The notes below the pieces were generated by a model. That model made no database searches, had not been told where the DNA came from, and saw only the letters and a list, made by a program, of their open reading frames with translations. Positions 16,111 through 16,328 of a stretch of 16,328 bases of DNA are shown piece by piece; the first letter of the stretch is position 1, and the number at the start of each line of letters is the position of its first letter. The position numbers and the translations under genes are program-made. This DNA comes from Planctomycetaceae bacterium UBA2671 (lineage in GTDB: Bacteria; Planctomycetota; Planctomycetia; Planctomycetales; Planctomycetaceae): contig DEML01000050.1 of NCBI GenBank assembly GCA_002359185.1, positions 47,024 through 63,351 on the forward strand, read 5' to 3'.

Positions 16111-16217
16111 TTACTTGCTACTTGCAATTTCGCCGCAATCATTGGGCTGAAGAACAAAATCAGCAGCTCCAGTGGCATCTACCGTGATGTCCAGTTGATC
16201 CCTGATGGCCACCCTTA
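16111..16217 (-). pseudogene. C-terminal fragment of a gene cut by an IS110-type insertion
   Basis: On the minus strand a frame ending in a stop at 16111 reads VAIRDQLDITVDATGAAD, then FVLQPNDCGEIASSK. It enters the IS110-type left end at about 16218, where coding resemblance stops (the frame continues only as translated transposon leader). This looks like the last ~35 residues of a protein whose 5' part lies beyond the insertion. The TVDATGAADFVLQ block suggests a beta-rich, possibly extracellular protein, but no family is recognised. Confidence 0.45.
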
Positions 16218-16328
16218 GATATCGATGAAAGTGTTGCTTTAGTGGGAATTGTGATTTTCCTATCACTGGGGAATGACACTCGCTCTTTCTCACAGGAGGA
16301 TCGCCATGCTCTTTCTCGGTATCGATCA
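16218..16328 (+). mobile_element. Left end of an IS110-type insertion sequence (copy C, runs off the window)
   Basis: From GATATCGAT the sequence matches the left parts of copies A and B (GTGATTTTCCTATCACTGGGG is nearly identical to copy B). It keeps an intact AGGAGGA ribosome binding site at 16294-16300 and an ATG. The window ends seven codons into the transposase, before the junction where the short copies are deleted, so this may be the full autonomous parent. Left boundary is taken from where similarity begins. Confidence 0.75.
16306..16328 (+). CDS. IS110-family transposase, start only (cut by window end)
   Basis: The ATG at 16306, five bases after AGGAGGA, begins MLFLGID before the window stops. 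GID carries the first catalytic Asp of the DEDD (RuvC-like) domain of IS110 transposases, which together with a C-terminal Ser domain and an element-encoded bridge RNA catalyse recombination. Only the start is visible, so completeness is unknown; unlike copies A and B, nothing seen here is damaged. Confidence 0.7.

Overview
The window looks like chromosomal DNA from a planctomycete (Planctomycetota, probably near the Gimesia / Rubinisphaera / Planctomyces group). The main reason is a four-gene unit headed by a planctomycete-type cytochrome c / DUF1549 / DUF1553 protein and a DUF1501 protein. This pair is greatly expanded in that phylum. There are no RNA genes, phage genes or CRISPR arrays that I can recognise.

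Layout. (1) 1-154 is the right end of an IS110-derived element, followed by the C-terminal remnant of an unknown gene (187-321). (2) 479-6605 (+) is a tightly packed operon: an exported triple-CxxCH PSCyt1/PSD1 protein, a Tat-type DUF1501 protein, and two divergent amidohydrolase-fold proteins, the last three joined by ATGA overlaps or a short gap. (3) 8110-6748 (-) is a phytanoyl-CoA dioxygenase family gene followed by a DJ-1/PfpI gene that has lost its normal start codon. (4) 8349-8735 and 10462-10825 are two short relatives of an IS110 element with the same internal deletion. They bracket a cupin-like 442-residue gene on the minus strand (10252-8924) and a 42-bp perfect palindrome. (5) 10966-12994 (+) is a flotillin-like floA gene between two small genes of unknown function, with a good sigma-70-like promoter in front. 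(6) 13206-13813 is a solo IS200-type insertion sequence with its tnpA and hairpin ends. (7) 13842-15854 (+) holds an exported glycerophosphodiester phosphodiesterase, two small cupins and a cold-shock protein ending in a strong hairpin terminator. (8) 16034-16328 is a truncated minus-strand gene cut by the left end of a further IS110-type element, whose transposase starts intact and runs out of the window.

The main theme is the IS110-related repeat family. Four copies in the same orientation occur in 16.3 kb. Two of them are about 0.36-0.39 kb long: they keep the complete left end, the ribosome binding site and the first ~17 codons of the DEDD transposase, then jump at the same point to a ~200-bp non-coding right segment. 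That is the architecture of a non-autonomous, MITE-like derivative of an IS110 transposon. Because IS110-family elements use an element-encoded bridge RNA from a non-coding end, the conserved right segment (with a hairpin) is the most interesting unexplained sequence here. The remaining genes are ordinary planctomycete accessory or metabolic genes, and several have oddities listed in the findings.
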